Positions 54,356-62,701 of a DNA stretch of 64,000 bases are shown one piece after another (positions within the stretch are counted from its first letter, which is position 1; every line of letters begins with the position of its first letter). The translations under genes and the position numbers were made by a program. Origin of the DNA: Caulifigura coniformis (GTDB lineage: Bacteria > Planctomycetota > Planctomycetia > Planctomycetales > Planctomycetaceae); assembly GCF_007745175.1 (NCBI RefSeq), contig NZ_CP036271.1:2190154-2254153 (forward strand), in the 5' to 3' direction. The notes under the pieces are model-generated. The model did not search any database and was not told the origin of the DNA. It saw nothing but the letters and a program-made list of their open reading frames with translations.

Positions 54356-55402
54356 CTAGGTACGGACGGGATTCGATCCCCGGATCGTTGCCGACGCCGC
54401 CAGAAGGCACTCTGCACGCTTCTCCAGCACGCTGTAGACGGTCTGAATCATCCGCGTCGAGGCATGGCCGACGACCGTCTTGAGGACATCCGACGTCACA
54501 CCGAGTGCGAGACCATCGGTGATGAAGGAACTCCGCAGAGCGTAGGCGTGGATCCTGAAGCCCAGTTTCTCACTGAGGTGGCCGAGGCGTTTGGCCAGGG
54601 CGTGTTTCGTGATCGGATTCCCCCGGCGGTTCACAAACAGATGTTTCCTTCGCGTCGCGGCGAGCCGGGTGATGATCTCAACGGCCCGATCCGTCAACGG
54701 GATGATGCGTTCCTTTTTCCCCTTGCCCTCGTCCTGGGGGATGACGAGAACCTTCAGTTCCGGCAGGAAGTGACGGACTTCGAGAATCCGGATCTCGAAC
54801 GGACGCGCTCCCGTTTCCCGGAGGAGGACGAGCAGGTCGGCGAGCCAGTCGTCGGACGCGACCGACTCAATCGCCGCCTTCCACTGTTCCTCGTTCAGGT
54901 AGCTCCGTCGTGGTTGATAGGATGCAAGGCGACGTGCACCCGGACGCGAGTAGATGTCCGCTCCCGAGAGCGGATTTGTCGGGCATAGTCGCTTCTTGAC
55001 GGCCCAGTTGAAGCAACGCATCACCGCCCGCTTGATTCCGAGCCGGCCGTTCTCGCTGGCCTTCGAGAAGTGACGGTCGATCCACTGCTCAAGGTCGAGC
55101 GGCCCCATGTCGCTGACGAGGCGGTCGCCGAAGACGCTCACGAACGCCTTCCGGGATCCGACAAGGTATGCGGCGTACCACTTCACAGTGGCAGGAGCAC
55201 AATGACCGGTCGACCAGACGAGGAAGTCGTCAACGAGTTGTCGAACGCTCAGACCAGAATCCGGCGTTGCCTCGTGACCGGACATCATTCGGTGCCAGGC
55301 CTCGAACGCCTCAGTTCGAGTCGAGCCAAGCCGAAGGAACCGGCCTGAAGAATCTTTGACGTACCACGAGCGGGTTTGCTTCCGGAAGAACGGCTTTCTC
55401 AC
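54356..55402 (-). CDS. Tyrosine-family site-specific integrase
   Basis: 348 aa. The N-terminal arm-binding-like part has RKPFFRKQTRSWYVKD, the core-binding domain DFLVWSTGHCAPATVKWYAA, and the catalytic domain these residues: Arg in LLRETGARPFEIRIL, Lys in GKGKKERIIPL, the H-x4-R box HAYALRSSF, His in VVGHASTRMI, and the nucleophile Tyr in MIQTVYSVLEKRAE. HAYALR is a variant of the usual H.LRH box. The start is GTG 55402. It reads inward from the right end, about 120 bp from the right attachment site, as usual for tRNA-targeting islands. It should catalyse insertion and, with a directionality factor, excision. No excisionase is obvious. Confidence 0.93.
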   Translation of the reverse strand: MRKPFFRKQTRSWYVKDSSGRFLRLGSTRTEAFEAWHRMMSGHEATPDSGLSVRQLVDDFLVWSTGHCAPATVKWYAAYLVGSRKAFVSVFGDRLVSDMGPLDLEQWIDRHFSKASENGRLGIKRAVMRCFNWAVKKRLCPTNPLSGADIYSRPGARRLASYQPRRSYLNEEQWKAAIESVASDDWLADLLVLLRETGARPFEIRILEVRHFLPELKVLVIPQDEGKGKKERIIPLTDRAVEIITRLAATRRKHLFVNRRGNPITKHALAKRLGHLSEKLGFRIHAYALRSSFITDGLALGVTSDVLKTVVGHASTRMIQTVYSVLEKRAECLLAASATIRGSNPVRT

Positions 55403-55421
55403 AGGGCTCTCTGACCGAAAT

Positions 55422-55438
55422 GGTGCACTCAGTGCACC
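55422..55438. repeat. Inverted GGTGCAC pair upstream of integrase
   Basis: GGTGCAC-TCA-GTGCACC is a perfect 7-bp inverted repeat with a 3-nt centre. It lies 20 bp upstream of the integrase start and 85 bp inside the right attachment site, and the same heptamer occurs twice at the left end. It could be an integrase arm site, an autoregulatory operator, or both. Confidence 0.55.
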
Positions 55439-55523
55439 GTGGAGAGGTTCTGGAGAGGGTTGTCACCCTCGCCAGCCCTGAAGAATTGCAGGCTTTTTTC
55501 GCGTTCGGTCAGGTCTGAGGGTC

Positions 55524-55575
55524 ATGGATTGCAAATCCATCATCCCCGGTTCGATTCCGGGAGGACCCTCTTTCT
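55524..55575 (+). repeat. Right attachment site (52-bp direct repeat, tRNA-Cys 3' fragment)
   Basis: Same 52 bases as 46452-46503. It holds only the anticodon arm onward; the 5' acceptor strand and D arm are missing, so this is not a second tRNA. It marks the right border of the element and the original tRNA 3' end of the empty site. Confidence 0.93.
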
Positions 55576-55780
55576 TTCTTCCGGTGTGACTCATCGGCGA
55601 TTCGCAGAGATTCCTGCGTCGCTGAACCAGTGAGTGTGTTTTCTTCGCACTCGAACTGTCCCCGCCCCGCTTCGCCTGCCCGCATTGCCGCGGGCGAGAA
55701 AGTTCTCCAGGTCGCCTGACAAGTCACGTCAGGCTGCGTATCCTCGCTCGCGGAGAAGGCGTCCCTCGTGACTGCCCGTG

Positions 55781-56326
55781 ATGCGATCTGTCTGGCCACG
55801 CCGGCTGCTTGCCGGCTTCATGCTCGTCTGGATGGGAATCCTGCAATTCCCGCTGCCGAGCGCTGCGCCGACAGCGAAGGATCTCTCGATTCCCTTCCCC
55901 TGCATGAACCGGCCCTGTGGATGCCGCTCGGCACACGACTGCTGGACGAGTTGCTGCTGCACCACGAGGGCCGAGCGTATCGCCTTCGCTGAAGAGCGTC
56001 TCGGGTACATTCCGGACGCTCTGGTGGCGACCGAGACCAGACCCGCCGTGTGCGCCCGGTCGTGCTGTTCGAAGGATGCACCTCCAGCCGCCGCCAGGCC
56101 GAAGCCGAAATCAAAGACTCGCACACTGGTGCTGAGTGAAGTGATGAAGTGCCGCGGCCTCACGGCCAGCTGGTCAATCTTCGCCTTGGCCGTTCTGCCG
56201 CCAGTCCCTGATTTCTCAGCGGTGATGGAAGCGAATTCTCCTGCTCCGCTTTGGGGATCCGAGTCGGCAGATTCTCCCGTGCTGGAAACTCCGACGCCGC
56301 CGCCGAGACGACACGACTGGGCCTAG
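55781..56326 (+). CDS. Secreted Cys-rich protein of unknown function
   Basis: 181 aa. A signal-type helix (RLLAGFMLVWMGILQFPLPS) precedes the Cys block CMNRPCGCRSAHDCWTSCCC, then TTRAERIAFAEERLGYIPDA. The CGCRSA..CW..CCC plus ERIAFAEE pattern is familiar to me from uncharacterised secreted proteins in planctomycetes and proteobacteria. A second Cys group (VCARSCCSKDAPP), a short hydrophobic stretch (WSIFALAVLPPVPDF) and the tail TPTPPPRRHDWA follow. This plan parallels the protein at 8821-9273. It lies 60 bp upstream of the DUF1559 gene. Metal handling, perhaps copper, is inference. GTG 55778 is an alternative start. Confidence 0.68.
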   Translation: MRSVWPRRLLAGFMLVWMGILQFPLPSAAPTAKDLSIPFPCMNRPCGCRSAHDCWTSCCCTTRAERIAFAEERLGYIPDALVATETRPAVCARSCCSKDAPPAAARPKPKSKTRTLVLSEVMKCRGLTASWSIFALAVLPPVPDFSAVMEANSPAPLWGSESADSPVLETPTPPPRRHDWA

Positions 56327-56386
56327 TCAGTCGTTTTCTCGTCAACGTCCCCGGGGCCGCTCTGCGCCCGCTGCTGGAGTTTCTGT

Positions 56387-57370
<984 letters not shown>

Positions 57371-57404
57371 AAACCGTCTCAGAGAATCGCACCGGGAGAT
57401 TTCA

Positions 57405-58208
57405 ATGCGCTGGGTGGCTTTCACAGTTCTCTTGAGCGTCTGCAGTGCGGCTCAAGCTCACGACACGTGGATCCAGGTCGACTCACCGCTCGTCGTCGCC
57501 GGCGACGTGGCGCACGTCGATCTGTGCCTCGGCAACCATGGGAATGAACATCGCGACTTCAAACTTGCCAGCAAAGTCGAGCAGGGCGGATGGAGCCTGG
57601 ACGTCACGTCGCCCTCCGGCCGCAAGCGGGATCTCACCAAGGTCCTGACCGACACGGGGCTGACGACCCGGGAGGGCTTCTGGACGGCTCGATATGTCGC
57701 TGATGAGCCGGGGCTGCACGTCATCACCCACCAGCTCGACAAGCCACATGGCACGACACGGAGCGTCAAAAGCAGCAAGGCGTATCTGTATGCTGCCAGA
57801 CAGGGTCAGATCGCAGATTCGTCCGGGGACGTCTCGAAGCCTCTCGGCTTCCCGATCGAACTGGTCCCTCTCTTCGACCCGATCCTGGGGTCAACGGCCG
57901 GGCAGCCGCTACGTGTCAGGGTGTTGCATGAGGCGAAGCCGCTCGCCAATGCACACGTTTCGTTCGTACCGCGGAGTAAGTCGCTGCAGGCAGGATTTGA
58001 TGCGAAGTACGAGCGGCACACGGACGCCCAGGGCGAAGCCGTCTGGACTCCCGAAGAGGGAGACTGGGTTCTGATCTGCGTTCATCACATGCGCGACGAT
58101 CAGAAAGGTGAGGGTTACGACAAGACGCAGTACACGGCCACGCTCGCGTTGCCGGTCTCCCAGGTTCCGCGCCAGGTCGTGCGGCAGACCGCCACTCAAG
58201 GAAAGTAA
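57405..58208 (+). CDS. DUF4198 (NikM/CbiK-like) periplasmic protein
   Basis: 267 aa with signal peptide (MRWVAFTVLLSVCSAAQA) cleaved just before HDTWIQVDSP, so a His becomes N-terminal; this is typical for DUF4198 proteins linked to metal uptake. Beta-sandwich strands follow, with LTTREGFWTARYVADEPGLH, VRVLHEAKPLANAHVSFVP and YERHTDAQGEAVWTPEEGDW, matching the family. The last part (HHMRDDQKGEGYDKTQYTAT) carries the usual His/Asp. ATG 57405 has GGGAGA 8 bases upstream. It follows DUF1559 and precedes the redoxin after 9 bp. Binding of Ni, Co or another metal is inferred from family. Confidence 0.88.
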   Translation: MRWVAFTVLLSVCSAAQAHDTWIQVDSPLVVAGDVAHVDLCLGNHGNEHRDFKLASKVEQGGWSLDVTSPSGRKRDLTKVLTDTGLTTREGFWTARYVADEPGLHVITHQLDKPHGTTRSVKSSKAYLYAARQGQIADSSGDVSKPLGFPIELVPLFDPILGSTAGQPLRVRVLHEAKPLANAHVSFVPRSKSLQAGFDAKYERHTDAQGEAVWTPEEGDWVLICVHHMRDDQKGEGYDKTQYTATLALPVSQVPRQVVRQTATQGK

Positions 58209-58217
58209 GGACTGACA

Positions 58218-58994
58218 ATGGTGTTTCAGGAGGGTTCCGGAGTGCGAAGAAACCTGGGAACGCGACTGTTCCTCGGCCTGTTGGCGGCCGTTGCGATACT
58301 CTACGCGTCGCTCGTGAGCTACCATATTCTCGGCCCCGAACTGCGGGCAACCGATGCGGATCTGCTGGCGCAGTGCCGGCTTCTCTGCCAGAAGTATGGT
58401 CTTGTTCCCACCGGGAATATCGCCGCGGATGCCGAGGCCTACCTGGCTGCGACACAGACGAAACCGCTGTCGGCGGGACTGTCCGAGATCCTGAATGACG
58501 CGAGCTTCCAGCCGGTCCCCAGCCAGCAACACCCGCTGATCGGCAAGCCTGCCCCGGCGTTTGCGCTGAAGGATTCGAAGGACGTCGAACGCTCGTTCAG
58601 TGAGTGGTCGTCCAGAGGGCCGGTGATCGTCGTGGTCTACTACGGCTACGGATGCAACCACTGTGTGGCGCAGTTGTTCGCGATCGACAAAGACCTGGAG
58701 CTTTTCCACGAGCTCGGGGCCGAGGTCGTGGCGATGAGCTCCGACAGCACGGAACACACGCGAGATCGCTTCAAAGAATATGGGGAGTTCCACTTTCCAG
58801 TGCTCAGCGACCCGGAGAACAAGACCGCCGCGAGTTTCGGCGTCTTCGACGGCAAGGAGTTGGATCACGGCACGTTCGTCGTGAAAGACGGACGGGTCGT
58901 GTGGGCCAATACGGGCAACGAACCGTTCCTGGACAACAAGACGCTCCTCCATGTCCTGAAGTCGTCAGAAGGGAAATCGAGCGGAGTCTTGTGA
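58218..58994 (+). CDS. Membrane-anchored peroxiredoxin/redoxin (AhpC-TSA family)
   Basis: 258 aa. An N-terminal anchor (NLGTRLFLGLLAAVAILYAS) is followed by about 75 residues including CRLLCQKYGL. The thioredoxin-fold redoxin domain comes next: LIGKPAPAFALKDSKDVERS, then VVYYGYGCNHCVAQLFAIDK with a CNHC pair where peroxiredoxins have the peroxidatic T..C, then AMSSDSTEHTRDRF and FPVLSDPENKTAASFGVFDG. The CxxC spacing (C-N-H-C) may make it a disulphide reductase instead of a peroxidase. AAGGA precedes the ATG at 58218. It closes the DUF1559-DUF4198-redoxin unit. Confidence 0.9.
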   Translation: MVFQEGSGVRRNLGTRLFLGLLAAVAILYASLVSYHILGPELRATDADLLAQCRLLCQKYGLVPTGNIAADAEAYLAATQTKPLSAGLSEILNDASFQPVPSQQHPLIGKPAPAFALKDSKDVERSFSEWSSRGPVIVVVYYGYGCNHCVAQLFAIDKDLELFHELGAEVVAMSSDSTEHTRDRFKEYGEFHFPVLSDPENKTAASFGVFDGKELDHGTFVVKDGRVVWANTGNEPFLDNKTLLHVLKSSEGKSSGVL

Positions 58995-59063
58995 GGTTGT
59001 GAGAACAATGGAGATCGCCGGCAGGCGAGACGGCCGGGAGGGCGAAGAGACAGCCAACAAAAA

Positions 59064-59101
59064 AACGAACCGGCGTGCCGCCTCAGGCACTCCGGTTCGT
59101 T
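59064..59101. terminator. Strong hairpin terminator, usable from both sides
   Basis: AACGAACCGG (59064-59073) pairs perfectly with CCGGTTCGTT (59092-59101). GTGCC/GGCAC extend the stem after one mismatch, with a 6-nt loop. On the minus strand it is followed by a T-tract (TTTTTTTGTT counted through the stem end); on the plus strand TTGTCTTT follows. It lies 70 bp after the redoxin stop. Confidence 0.75.
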
Positions 59102-59441
59102 GTCTTTGCCGAGGGGGCCGGAATCAATTCCGGCACCTGTTCGTTCAGTCAGAGGGGCCCAGGAAAGTGGAAGCGCGGAACGAATCGTGGGATGAGCCGG
59201 GTTGGTGAGAGGGTCGCGGTTCGTTCCGCCAGGACAGGCCCGCCCGCAGGTGGACCAGACTCACGAGTGAGCCCGATGGTGGAATCCTTCGCGATCGTCG
59301 CCAGCTCGGTTTCATCGATCCGGTCTGACACGTCCGGCATCTGGCCTCCTTGCCGTCGTTGCCATTTCGAAGAGGCGTCTTGTCAGCGCGTTCGAACCGG
59401 CAGCGGCCGGAACAGGGTTGCGTTGTCCAGGCGATCGAAGA

Positions 59442-59538
59442 ATCACCGGCGGCAAAGTGACGTTGCCCGCCGCGAACTTCCGACTGCGTCGTTGACGACG
59501 TCCGGGAACGACAGAAGCCGCCGGTGATCGCTCACCGG
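59442..59538. promoter_or_regulatory. Nested inverted repeats with alternative pairing
   Basis: ATCACCGGCGGC (59442-59453) is perfectly complementary to GCCGCCGGTGAT (59517-59528). The same right arm can instead pair with TCACCGG (59532-59538) as CCGGTGA-TCGC-TCACCGG. Between the long arms lies a small hairpin, CGTCG-TTGA-CGACG. Mutually exclusive stems are the plan of attenuators or terminator switches. On the minus strand the short hairpin is about 55 bp beyond the stop of the HTH-receiver gene. The rest of 58995-59591 has no supported gene. Confidence 0.4.
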
Positions 59539-59591
59539 CAGCTCCTGTTGTGAATCGGATCGTCGCCTGTCGCCCTGTGACGCGGCTCGGC

Positions 59592-60164
59592 TCAGACGAG
59601 CTGCTTTTTGCGGCTGACCAGCGTCCGGATGCGTTCGGCCAGCAGAGCGGCGTCGAACGGCTTCCGGAAAGTCTCGCTGAACAGCGTGCGGTCGAAACCG
59701 CTGGCGTTGTCTTCGTCCGTCAACAGTGCAATCAGCACCGTGTCGTTGTAATCCGCATTGCGGCGAAGGTTCTGCGCGATCATCAGGGCTTCGTTGCGGC
59801 CCATGCCGAAGTCGATGACCACTGCGTCCGGATCAAGCGATTCCGCCTGGATGCCGGCTTCGAATCCGCTCGCGGCGAATTCCATCTTGAAGTCCTCGGC
59901 CGAAAGCACGTCTTTCAGGCCACCCTGGACTCCCGTCTCGACGCCGACGAGGAGCAGTTTGCCCATCGCTTCGTCTTCGAGTTCCCCGAGGGGCATTCCG
60001 TGTTCCTTCAGGAACCGGATCAGGTGTTCGCGGGGGATGCGACGGTCCTGCGAGCCGGGGATCCGGTAACCGCGAAGGCGGCCCGAATCAAACCACTTGC
60101 TGACCGTGCGGGGCGCGACCTTACAAATCTTGGCGACTTGTCCAGTCGTAAAAATCGTCCTCAT
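59592..60164 (-). CDS. HTH (excisionase/MerR-like) protein with degenerate receiver domain
   Basis: 190 aa. Residues 1-60 form a helix-turn-helix of the MerR/excisionase type: FTTGQVAKICKVAPRTVSKW, then FDSGRLRGYRIPGSQDRRIP. Residues 68-187 look like a CheY-type receiver: strand KLLLVGVETG, DPDAVVIDFGMGRNEALMIA with the likely phospho-Asp, LIALLTDEDN, and FRKPFDAALLAERI with the conserved Lys-Pro. The acidic pair normally following strand 1 is absent (VGVET), so phosphorylation by Mg-dependent chemistry is doubtful. The ATG at 60164 has GGAGAG 8 bases upstream. This domain order (HTH first, receiver last) is unusual. No kinase is adjacent. Confidence 0.82.
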   Translation of the reverse strand: MRTIFTTGQVAKICKVAPRTVSKWFDSGRLRGYRIPGSQDRRIPREHLIRFLKEHGMPLGELEDEAMGKLLLVGVETGVQGGLKDVLSAEDFKMEFAASGFEAGIQAESLDPDAVVIDFGMGRNEALMIAQNLRRNADYNDTVLIALLTDEDNASGFDRTLFSETFRKPFDAALLAERIRTLVSRKKQLV

Positions 60165-60932
60165 TGCGGGCTCTCCGAATCACTTGCGGTTCTGGGTCGA
60201 AGGGGGCGTCACACCCTTCGGGTTGAATTCACCCATCCATCAGCCGGTCCGTTCCCCCCGTGTCTTTCAGCGGCCAGGCCGAAAGCAACGGACTCGTCTC
60301 ATGGGACCGAATGACGAGGAGTGCAGCTTGTTTGCCTTCGAATCGCTGCCTTGCCGAACACGCGGGATGTTCAGAAAGGCAGTCGCCTCGTTGGCAGGCA
60401 TCGCAGGAGGCCGGAACATTTCAGCCCGGCGCAAGCGGAGAGGAGGACGGACTGCACGGGCCAGACTTCCCTGTCCGGCAATCGAGCAGCCTGGTTGTCC
60501 ATTCCCCCCTTGCACGGTCCAGCCCGTCCTGAGTGATTGCCTCTTGCAATCCGGGGTCATCGCAAACCCCCTCAGTTCAGATCGAACCGTCTGCGTATTA
60601 ATTTCGTCGAACGTGTGCGAACGTCTTCAGTCGTTTTGTCGTGCGTTCGCGGGTTATCGGGCGGATTCGGCAGGACCGTCCTGCCAGACGCCCGTGAAAA
60701 CCTCACAGATCGTTCCACCCCTACAACCGTACGCCCGAACGCCCCGGAATCCGGCCGGAAACGGTTAATCGCGCAGCGATCGGGCGTTGCCGTTTTGCAA
60801 CACGTCGGAACAATCCGCCCAGATTGCCATTTCCTTCGCACGCGAAGCTTCGCTCCCGAAGCAATTCCACGCCCCACTCCAGCTCGCCCCCCGCTGCTTG
60901 ACGTGCTCCAACCGGTTCCCGACTCTGCGGGT
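60165..60932. other. Long intergenic region upstream of the PMT-like gene
   Basis: 768 bp with no supported gene; open frames here look compositionally random. Two hairpins are present: CGAAGGG/CCCTTCG (60198-60220), in the likely leader of the minus-strand HTH-receiver gene, and GGCAGGA-CCG-TCCTGCC (60669-60685). Around 60595-60660 there is a locally less GC-rich stretch with repeated CGAACG, the most likely promoter area for the rightward genes. Confidence 0.4.
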
Positions 60933-62627
60933 GTGCCATCGGATCCTCACCCCAGTCCTGCTCCGCCACACAACCGCATCGGGAGACGCTGCGGACCGGC
61001 CCTCGTCGCGCTCATGGCTCTGGCCGCAGTTCTGGCCAGCGGAGAACGGGGACTCTTCGTCCCGCAACTCGCCCAGGCCCCGGGCCTGACACTCGATGAA
61101 GGGTTCAACGTCGCGGCCGGCGTCTATCTCGTCGACGCGCTCGAGGCCCAGGGGATCGGCAGCCTCCACCCCGCCGCCATTCGCGAGGTCTACGGCAGCC
61201 GCAACTACAACCCCGACCACCCGCCGCTCGGCCGCTGGGCGCTCGGATTCATGCACGAGTACCTCAAGGGGAACGCAGACTCCCCGTTCGTTGAAACTGC
61301 GGCCCGGCCCGCATCGGCCATCGCGTTCGCTCTCACCGTCTTCATCGCCGGCTGGTTCCTCCAGAAATGGTTTGGGCCTCTCGCCGGAAACGCCGCCGCG
61401 TTCGCCGTCGCCATCCTCCCGCGCCAGTTCGCCCACGCGCATCTCGCGTCGCTGGAGACCTTCATCGGGCTCGCCTACGCGGCCTGCGTATTCGTCACTG
61501 CCGACCGGTGCACCCTGAAGTCAGCCCCTCCCGGATGGCGTTCCTTCGTGCTCCCTGGCGTGCTCTTCGGGCTGGCCCTCCTGACGAAGATGCAGGCCGT
61601 GTTTCTCGGCCCGGCCGTGGGAGTGTGGGCCCTGACGCAGTGGAAGCTCAAAGCGGTTCCGCGCGTCGCCCTGTTCGGGGCAGTGGGGCTCGCCGTGTTC
61701 TTCATCGGCTGGCCCTGGCTGTGGCTCGACCCGCTGGCACACGTGAAGGAGTACTTCGCCCGGACCACCGAACGTCAGACGCTCTATTGCTTCTACTGGG
61801 GCGAGCGCTGGGCGGACGCCGACGTTCCGTGGCACTACCCGTGGGTCATGTTCGCGGTCACGGTGCCGATTGGTCTACACCTCCTCGCCACCCTGGGGCT
61901 GTGGAGAAGTCGTAGTCTCCAGTTCCAGGCTCCCGTCGAATTCCCCCCGTCGCCAACAGTCGCCGACACGCCCCACACAACGCGATCTTGGGGCATCGAT
62001 CCTCGCGTTCAGCTGATTCTCTGGGCGATCGTGGTTCCGCTGGCGGTCTTCACGAAACCAGGCATCCGCGTCTACGACGGCGAGCGTCTGTTTGGAGTGG
62101 TCTTCCCGCTCTGGGGCGCACTCGCGGGACTCGGAGCCGCCATCTTGCTGCGGCGTTTCCCCGGTCGTACCACGGCGGGCCTGCTCACCGTCGGGCTGGC
62201 CGCACAGGCGTGGGGGATCCCGGCCCTCAATCCGTTTCAGCTCAGTTACTACAACGCCCTCACCGGCGGCCTGGCCGGGGCCGATCGCCTTGGCTTCGAG
62301 CGCAGTTACTGGATGGAAGGACTGACCGATTCCTTCCAGCGGGAGATCGTCGCCAAGATTCCTCGCGGCAGCCGGATCGACGTCGCCCCGGTGCTGCACC
62401 CGATTTACCTGCCACACCTGCTCCGCCAGTCTCCGATCCTTCAGGCGGCCGGGATCTCCCTGGCCCCTTATGACGACAAGCGTCCCGACGGATCGCCCTA
62501 CGTTCTTCTCTTTCAACGCAGGGCCGACCCCTGGACATCGCTCGATCCGCCCCCCGCCGGGACCACCATACTGGATGAAGTCAAACGTTCTGGCGTTCCT
62601 CTCGTGACGCTGCTCAAACTGCCATAG
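60933..62627 (+). CDS. PMT/ArnT-like membrane glycosyltransferase (GT39/GT83 type)
   Basis: About 564 aa with 10-12 hydrophobic segments. The first luminal loop has the key acid in LTLDEGFNVAAGVYLV (DE) and RNYNPDHPPLGRWALGF, the usual N.DHPPL block of dolichol-/undecaprenyl-phosphate-sugar glycosyltransferases. FAHAHLASLETFIGLAY and LLTKMQAVFLGPAVGVWA follow as in the family. The C-terminal soluble part (SYYNALTGGLAGADRLGFER, then SYWMEGL) is also typical. The enzyme moves a sugar from a lipid carrier to protein or lipid on the outer face. The frame is open to 60537, but coding character starts at about 60933 (GTG); ATG 61014 is an alternative. Acceptor unknown. Confidence 0.85.
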   Translation: MPSDPHPSPAPPHNRIGRRCGPALVALMALAAVLASGERGLFVPQLAQAPGLTLDEGFNVAAGVYLVDALEAQGIGSLHPAAIREVYGSRNYNPDHPPLGRWALGFMHEYLKGNADSPFVETAARPASAIAFALTVFIAGWFLQKWFGPLAGNAAAFAVAILPRQFAHAHLASLETFIGLAYAACVFVTADRCTLKSAPPGWRSFVLPGVLFGLALLTKMQAVFLGPAVGVWALTQWKLKAVPRVALFGAVGLAVFFIGWPWLWLDPLAHVKEYFARTTERQTLYCFYWGERWADADVPWHYPWVMFAVTVPIGLHLLATLGLWRSRSLQFQAPVEFPPSPTVADTPHTTRSWGIDPRVQLILWAIVVPLAVFTKPGIRVYDGERLFGVVFPLWGALAGLGAAILLRRFPGRTTAGLLTVGLAAQAWGIPALNPFQLSYYNALTGGLAGADRLGFERSYWMEGLTDSFQREIVAKIPRGSRIDVAPVLHPIYLPHLLRQSPILQAAGISLAPYDDKRPDGSPYVLLFQRRADPWTSLDPPPAGTTILDEVKRSGVPLVTLLKLP

Positions 62628-62701
62628 GATGTCTTCGAGACTCCGCCGATCAGACGCGAGTCGTGGTTCCGGTCGAAACTTCTTCGTGCGAACGAGTCCA
62701 A

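Larger units (their letters stand above)
46452..55575. mobile_element. 9.07-kb integrative element in tRNA-Cys with restriction-modification cargo
   Basis: The element is bounded by perfect 52-bp direct repeats (46452-46503 and 55524-55575) that contain the anticodon arm, T arm and 3' acceptor strand of tRNA-Cys plus CTCTTTCT-type flank. A tyrosine integrase is the last gene at the right end, reading inward. Cargo: an HNH protein, a RepA/RAD55-like ATPase, a conserved unknown, an MmeI-like restriction-modification protein and a small putative nuclease. There are no conjugation, relaxase, capsid or terminase genes, so it is not a prophage or ICE. It is better described as a small genomic island or satellite-like element. 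Its genes look less GC-rich than the host genes by eye, most clearly between 46.6 and 49.7 kb. Confidence 0.9.

Noticed and set aside
55518-55575. Second tRNA-Cys gene
   Set aside because: Only the anticodon arm, T arm and 3' strand are present; the 5' acceptor strand and D arm are absent. It is the right attachment site.
46452-55575. Prophage
   Set aside because: No capsid, terminase, portal, tail or lysis gene is visible; only an integrase and DNA-acting cargo.
60097-60932. Plus-strand frames upstream of the glycosyltransferase, including its own 130-codon 5' extension
   Set aside because: Arg/Pro/Ser-rich and without domain; coding character begins only at about 60933. Treated as intergenic.
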